Part shown: one piece after another, positions 60,095-64,000 of the stretch | Layout: each line of letters opens with the position of its first letter | Numbering within the stretch: position 1 is the stretch's first letter | From: Tropicibacter alexandrii | GTDB lineage: Bacteria > Pseudomonadota > Alphaproteobacteria > Rhodobacterales > Rhodobacteraceae | Assembly (NCBI RefSeq): GCF_003667315.2 | Contig: NZ_RCTZ02000011.1 | Span: 87,672-151,671 of the forward strand | Length of the DNA: 64,000 bases | Direction: 5' to 3' | The notes under the pieces: generated by a model | Seen by the model: the letters and a program-made list of their open reading frames with translations, nothing else | The model's database searches: none | Told to the model about the DNA's origin: nothing | Made by a program: the position numbers and the translations under genes

Positions 60095-61765
60095 TCAGCT
60101 GTGCTCTTCCTCGGCGGTCGCGGCCAAAGCCCGGTTATAGGCCTTGAGCGCATCGACGTGGAACAGAGCCCCCTGCAACACAGGTGTCTCCCCCTCCATC
60201 TGAACCACCGGCAGAAACGCCACCCCGGACCGATCGAACATCGGCAAGGCCGTCTCCAAGGTTGCCGAGGCCTGCAGGAACAGCCCTTGCTCGATCATCC
60301 GTGCGCAGGCCTCCGGGTCCGCCGCCCCGCTTGCATCCGGCTTGCGCATCACACCCGCCACCCGGAACATCGCCAACAGGTAGGCTTGTGGCCCCTCAGC
60401 CAAGTGCACGTTGCGCCGCTCCAACTGCGTCAGGAAGAAGCTCCGGTCGACCAGTCGCGACGCCAGTGCGGTCGACATCGACACCGACACCATCACCGCC
60501 AGCCCGGTCTGCCAGTCCCCCGTCAGCTCGAACACGATCAACGTGGTCGAGATCGGCGCCCCCAGCACCGCCGCCGCCACCGCGCCCATGCCCGCCAGCG
60601 CATACAGCGTGAAGGCGCTGGACTGATCCGGGAAGATCCCCGTCGCGATATGGCCAAAGACCAGCCCGGTCAGCGCCCCCACCATCAGCGACGGCGAAAA
60701 GATCCCGCCGCCCATGCGCCCGGCCATGGTGATCGACACCGCCGCCACCTTGACCACCGCAAAGACGAACGCCCCGCCAAGGGTCAGCGCCCCGGTCAGC
60801 GCCAGCGACGTCGTCTCGTACCCGACCCCGATGATATGCGGATAGAAGATCGCGATCATGCCCAGCAGCAGCCCCGCCACGGCAGGGCGCAGCCAATGCG
60901 GCAGGCCCAGCCTGCGCTGCAAGGCCGTCTCGACATCATCGGCAAAGAACACCGCCCGCATCATGATGACTGCGACCGCGCCGCAGACCAGTCCCAACAG
61001 GAAGAAGGCCGGCAGCTCCAGATAGAACTCCACCGTCGTCGTTCCCGGCAGCACGAACTCGGTCACGTCGCCATAGACCAGCCGGTTGATGACCGTGCCT
61101 GCGGCACTCGCCACCACGATGGGTGCAAAGGCGTGCAGGGCGAAATGCCGCAACACGACCTCGAGCGCGAACAGCGCCCCCGCGATCGGCGCGTTGAACG
61201 AGGCCGAGACCGCAGCCGCCACCGCGCAGCCCAGAAGGTCGCGGCCCGTGACCCCGTCGACGCGCAAGCTGTTGGCGATCCAACTGGAAATCATCGCCGC
61301 GATATGCACGACAGGGCCTTCGCGCCCGGTGCTGCCCCCGGTCGACAGGGTGATCCACGAACACAGCGCCGAGGCCACCCCGGCGCGTCTCTCCACCCGG
61401 CCATCGTTGAGCGCCGCGCCCTCGATCACGTCCGCCACCGACCGCACCCGCCCGTCCGGCGTCGCCCGGTGCAGGATCACCCCCACCGCGATGCCGCCCA
61501 AGGCCGGGATCAGCAGCACCCAGAGCCAAGGCAAGCCTTCGGCAAAGCTCGCCAGCGTGTTGACGTCATGTGTGCCGTAGATTGTCGCCTGCAGGGTCTC
61601 GACCGCGAAGCGGAAGCCGATCGCCGCCAGACCCGACGCCACGCCAAGCCCCAGCGCGATGAACCAGAACTGCACCTGCCCCGGCCCATCCCGGCGCAAC
61701 GTCGTCCAGCCCCTCCGGGCCGCCGCACGCAGACTGTGCATCTGTTGCCGCACAAGGCTGGTCAA
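60095..61765 (-). CDS. ClC-family chloride channel/transporter with CBS region
   Basis: Inner-membrane protein of about 556 aa. ClC motifs are GGSTGREGPVVHI near 160-172 (gating Glu in GREGP) and GRMGGGIFSPSLMVGA near 345-360. About ten helices precede a C-terminal cytoplasmic CBS-like part (ASGAADPEACARMIEQGLFL, then VDALKAYNRALAATAEEE). The first motif has GGSTG rather than GSGIP at the selectivity serine region. Ion and mechanism (channel or H+ exchange) are not decidable. TTG 61765 behind GGGGGA is the chosen start; ATG 61741 and TTG 61834 are alternatives. Divergent from the FAD oxidase. Confidence 0.9.
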   Translation of the reverse strand: MTSLVRQQMHSLRAAARRGWTTLRRDGPGQVQFWFIALGLGVASGLAAIGFRFAVETLQATIYGTHDVNTLASFAEGLPWLWVLLIPALGGIAVGVILHRATPDGRVRSVADVIEGAALNDGRVERRAGVASALCSWITLSTGGSTGREGPVVHIAAMISSWIANSLRVDGVTGRDLLGCAVAAAVSASFNAPIAGALFALEVVLRHFALHAFAPIVVASAAGTVINRLVYGDVTEFVLPGTTTVEFYLELPAFFLLGLVCGAVAVIMMRAVFFADDVETALQRRLGLPHWLRPAVAGLLLGMIAIFYPHIIGVGYETTSLALTGALTLGGAFVFAVVKVAAVSITMAGRMGGGIFSPSLMVGALTGLVFGHIATGIFPDQSSAFTLYALAGMGAVAAAVLGAPISTTLIVFELTGDWQTGLAVMVSVSMSTALASRLVDRSFFLTQLERRNVHLAEGPQAYLLAMFRVAGVMRKPDASGAADPEACARMIEQGLFLQASATLETALPMFDRSGVAFLPVVQMEGETPVLQGALFHVDALKAYNRALAATAEEEHS

Positions 61766-61845
61766 TTCGCTTTCCCCCGATCCAGTGGGTTTCAACCCCT
61801 CGTGCCGCCCGATAACATGGCGGAAAAGACGCAAAGGTACGGTCC

Positions 61846-63213
61846 ATGGCCATTGAGCAGGCGCTTGAAGAGCTCCACAATCTCCTAGGCGAACGTCTGA
61901 CGCGGGCCAAGTCCGAATTGGACACGCACAGCCATTCCGAATCGTGGTTTCCGTCGACCCCGCCCGACGCCGTGGCCTATCCGGTCAGCCAGGACGAGGT
62001 GCGCCGTCTGGTACAGATCTGCGCCCGCCACGCCTGCCCGATGATCGGCTGGGGCGCGGGCACCTCGCTGGAAGGCCACGGCTTGGCGGTGCGCGGCGGT
62101 GTCGTCGTCGATTTTGCGCGCATGAACAAGGTGCTGGAAATCCGCCCCGCCGACATGGACGTGACCGTGCAACCGGGCGTCACCCGCGAGGCCCTGAACG
62201 AGGAGTTGCGCGCCACCGGCCTGTTCTTTCCCGTCGATCCCGGCGCCAATGCCTCGCTTGGGGGCATGGCGATGACGCGCGCCTCTGGCACGACGACCGT
62301 GCGCTATGGCTCCATGCGCGACAACGTCATGGGGCTGACCGCGGTGCTCGCCGATGGCCGTGTGATCCAGACCGGCTCCCGCGCGCGCAAGACCGCTGCG
62401 GGCTACGACCTGACCGCGCTCATGGTCGGCTCCGAGGGAACGCTCGGCCTTGTGACCGAGCTGACCCTGCGCCTGCACGGCATCCCCGAGGCGACATCGG
62501 CCGGGGTCTGCGCCTTTGAACGGATCGAGGACGCGGTGGCCTGCGTGATCGAGACGATCCAGATGGGCATCCCGATGGCCCGGATCGAGTTCATCGACGC
62601 CGCCACCGTGCGCGCGTTCAACGCCTATGCCGGTGCGGACATGCCCGAAGCGCCCCATCTGCTTGTGGAATTCCACGGCTCGCCCGACAGCGTCGCGCAG
62701 GATGCGGATCGGTTCGGGGAGATCGTCGCCGATCACGACGGGTCACCCTTCCAATGGTCGACCCGCGAAGAAGAGCGCCGCGCGCTTTGGGCGATGCGGC
62801 ATAACGGCTATTACGCGATCCTCGCGTCGCGCCCGGGAGCGCGGGCCATCGTCACCGATATCTGCGTGCCGATCTCGCGGCTGGCGCAGGCGGTGAAGGA
62901 GACGCAGTACGACATCGCCGGATCGACGATTCCCGGGCCGATCCTCGGCCATGTGGGTGACGGCAATTTTCATGCCATCCTGCTGATCGATCCCGACCAA
63001 CCGGCGGAACTGGCCGAAGCCAAGCGACTGTCGGCCGCCATGGCCGACCGTGCGCTTCGGCTTGGCGGGACCTGTACGGGCGAGCATGGCATCGGCATGG
63101 GCAAGACGGCCTTCATGCGCGCCGAGCATGGTGACGGCTGGGACGTGATGGGCCAACTCAAGGCGACGCTCGACCCGCGCAACCTGATGAACCCCGGAAA
63201 GCTGGTCCCCTGA
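61846..63213 (+). CDS. FAD-linked D-lactate/glycolate dehydrogenase-type oxidoreductase
   Basis: FAD-binding oxidase of 455 aa (FAD_binding_4 plus FAD-oxidase_C). IGWGAGTSLEGHGLAVRGGV near 66-85 and FPVDPGANASLGGMAMTRAS near 127-146 belong to the FAD domain. HVGDGNFHAILLIDP and TCTGEHGIGMGKTAFM in the C-terminal part hold metal and substrate histidines. This set matches bacterial/mitochondrial D-lactate dehydrogenase (cytochrome) and GlcD. No glcE or glcF follows, so a single-subunit D-2-hydroxyacid dehydrogenase is the best guess. Confidence 0.92.
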   Translation: MAIEQALEELHNLLGERLTRAKSELDTHSHSESWFPSTPPDAVAYPVSQDEVRRLVQICARHACPMIGWGAGTSLEGHGLAVRGGVVVDFARMNKVLEIRPADMDVTVQPGVTREALNEELRATGLFFPVDPGANASLGGMAMTRASGTTTVRYGSMRDNVMGLTAVLADGRVIQTGSRARKTAAGYDLTALMVGSEGTLGLVTELTLRLHGIPEATSAGVCAFERIEDAVACVIETIQMGIPMARIEFIDAATVRAFNAYAGADMPEAPHLLVEFHGSPDSVAQDADRFGEIVADHDGSPFQWSTREEERRALWAMRHNGYYAILASRPGARAIVTDICVPISRLAQAVKETQYDIAGSTIPGPILGHVGDGNFHAILLIDPDQPAELAEAKRLSAAMADRALRLGGTCTGEHGIGMGKTAFMRAEHGDGWDVMGQLKATLDPRNLMNPGKLVP

Positions 63214-63226
63214 CCCATCCGCCGTG

Positions 63227-63321
63227 CAAGGCCCTTCGAAGGGCCTTGGCTGACGCAAATTCGAATTTGCGTGACAAGCGCCTTCGAAGGCGCTTGGTTC
63301 AAGGCGCTTCGAAGCGCCTTG
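63227..63321. repeat. 95-bp array of TTCGAA-centred palindromes (copy 2)
   Basis: Four perfect palindromes: 63227-63248 (CAAGGCCCTTC half), 63253-63272 (ACGCAAATTC half), 63275-63296 (CAAGCGCCTTC half) and 63300-63321 (CAAGGCGCTTC half). Same length, order and nearly the same sequence as copy 1. It lies in the convergent gap after the FAD oxidase gene and runs into the last codons of the TetR gene. Confidence 0.95.
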
Positions 63322-63898
63322 CCACCGCCGTCCCCGATATCGACTTCAGCAGGTGATGTGCCCGCGCAGCGCGCTCCCAGCGCGCCTCCGGGCCCGGGAT
63401 CGCCATGGCGCCCGTGGCGCAGCGGATCTGCCAATCGCCCACCAACAGGTCGACCCACAGCCCGGCCAGCGCCTCCGGTTCGCCCGTCAGGTGCCCAGCC
63501 GCGACCTCCTGCGACATCCGCGCCACCAGAACCGGGAAGACCACGCCCCGCCCCGCCTGTGCCAGAACCGCGCCCAGCGTGTTGCTCGCATCGGCAGCGG
63601 CGGCCCGGTTCAGGGCCACCGCGCGCGGGCTCAGCAACATTCCCAGCAATTGCCGCCCGAGTTCCTCCAGCCCATCCGCAGCCTCCAGCGCCTCGCCCAC
63701 CTCCGCCACGTTGCGCGCGATCAAAGCCCGGAAAAGCCCAAGCTTGTCGCCATACCAACGATACAGCGTTTCATTCGATGCCTTGGCCCGCTTCGCCACC
63801 GCCAGCATCGACAAGCCCTGAAACCCCTTCTCCGACAGCAGCGCATAGGCCGCCTCTGCGATCTGCGCCTCGCGCAGATCCCGTGTATCCGCCTTCAT
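63299..63898 (-). CDS. TetR-family transcription regulator
   Basis: Regulator of 199 aa. The N-terminal helix-turn-helix is in LSMLAVAKRAKASNETLYRW near 30-49, after REAQIAEAAYALLSEKGFQG. The C-terminal ligand domain is divergent, so the inducer is unknown. ATG 63898 follows GGAGGGACC. The last residues (ARRFEAP) and the stop codon are encoded by the outermost palindrome of the 63227-63321 array, so the array has probably redefined the C-terminus. Confidence 0.87.
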   Translation of the reverse strand: MKADTRDLREAQIAEAAYALLSEKGFQGLSMLAVAKRAKASNETLYRWYGDKLGLFRALIARNVAEVGEALEAADGLEELGRQLLGMLLSPRAVALNRAAAADASNTLGAVLAQAGRGVVFPVLVARMSQEVAAGHLTGEPEALAGLWVDLLVGDWQIRCATGAMAIPGPEARWERAARAHHLLKSISGTAVARRFEAP

Positions 63899-64000
63899 GG
63901 TCCCTCCGGGAAATCCCTCGGCCGATTCTGTGGAAAAACAACCCTTCGCGGCCGCAGAATATCGACGCCTGAACATGGCGCGAGCGCCTTTGTCGTCAGG

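Noticed and set aside
60005..61888. 627-codon plus-strand open frame starting in the palindrome array and lying opposite the ClC gene
   Set aside because: Arg/His/Gln-rich translation with no domain; the opposite strand carries the ClC motifs.
59986..63321. Reading the two palindrome arrays as a CRISPR array or as transposon ends
   Set aside because: The units are different palindromes without spacers, and no transposase gene or target-site duplication is visible around the 3.2-kb segment.
63899..64000. Possible gene or operator beyond the TetR gene
   Set aside because: Only about 100 bp remain; a CCTGA...TCAGG pairing and GGCGC/GCGCC pairs are visible, but nothing can be assigned without the next sequence.

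Overview
The window looks like chromosomal DNA of a marine or halotolerant alphaproteobacterium of the Rhodobacterales (Roseobacter-type). This is inferred from the high GC, the gene families (CarD, a SUV3-type helicase, CobS/CobT, hflK-hflC-DUF2065-degP order, Ask_Ect), and regulatory motifs typical of that class: a TTAA-N7-TTAA CtrA-type box and a GTTC-N7-GTTC SOS-type box. Two osmoprotectant loci support a saline habitat: choline-O-sulfate/choline conversion (betI-betC and betA) and ectoine synthesis (ectA-ectB-ectC-ask with ectR). I saw no rRNA, tRNA, CRISPR array, prophage or insertion sequence.

Layout. 0.2-3.1 kb: a hydrolase and a CPA2 cation/proton antiporter with an RCK domain. 3.2-8.3 kb (minus): TPR protein, SUV3-type helicase, S4 RNA-binding protein, 7Fe ferredoxin and CarD. 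8.4-13.2 kb (plus): SCP2 protein, lysophospholipase-like hydrolase, MBL exonuclease plus ATP-dependent DNA ligase, and an outer-membrane barrel. 13.3-17.7 kb: PepF, GNAT, a DksA-type zinc finger, a secreted glutathione peroxidase, DUF465 and a secreted thermonuclease. 17.7-22.7 kb: bet genes split by an opposed TPR-methyltransferase. 22.7-33.5 kb: exporters, a membrane-anchored STAND (NB-ARC/TPR) ATPase coupled to a LysE exporter, YebC, a glutamine amidotransferase, an SLC13 permease, YmdB and a 2Fe-2S ferredoxin. 33.7-35.4 kb: an orphan DnaE2-type OB-fold behind an SOS-type box, a lipoprotein and a ProC-like reductase. 35.5-43.4 kb (minus): envelope quality control (HflKC, DegP), Gor, a murein peptidase and RpiA. 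43.5-46.1 kb: a decayed rpiA duplication and an ECF sigma/anti-sigma operon whose third gene carries 41-nt and 28-nt poly-C (coding-strand poly-G) tracts. 46.2-51.7 kb: cobS and cobT with small genes, then a Popeye-like cyclic-nucleotide-binding protein. 51.9-55.5 kb: aminopeptidase P, DUF427, an unknown protein and an SH3 protein. 55.5-60 kb: ectoine locus. 60.1-63.9 kb: ClC channel, FAD-linked dehydrogenase and a TetR regulator, bracketed by two 95-bp arrays of palindromes centred on TTCGAA.

Most distinctive signals: the paired TTCGAA arrays; the poly-G tract in a translationally coupled gene; the SOS-box-linked DnaE2 C-terminal fragment; the STAND ATPase/LysE pair; the rpiA 5' duplication; and three further families of intergenic palindromic repeats, which tend to sit at gene 3' ends. 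Most of the minus-strand genes form tightly packed operons with ATGA or GTGA overlaps.
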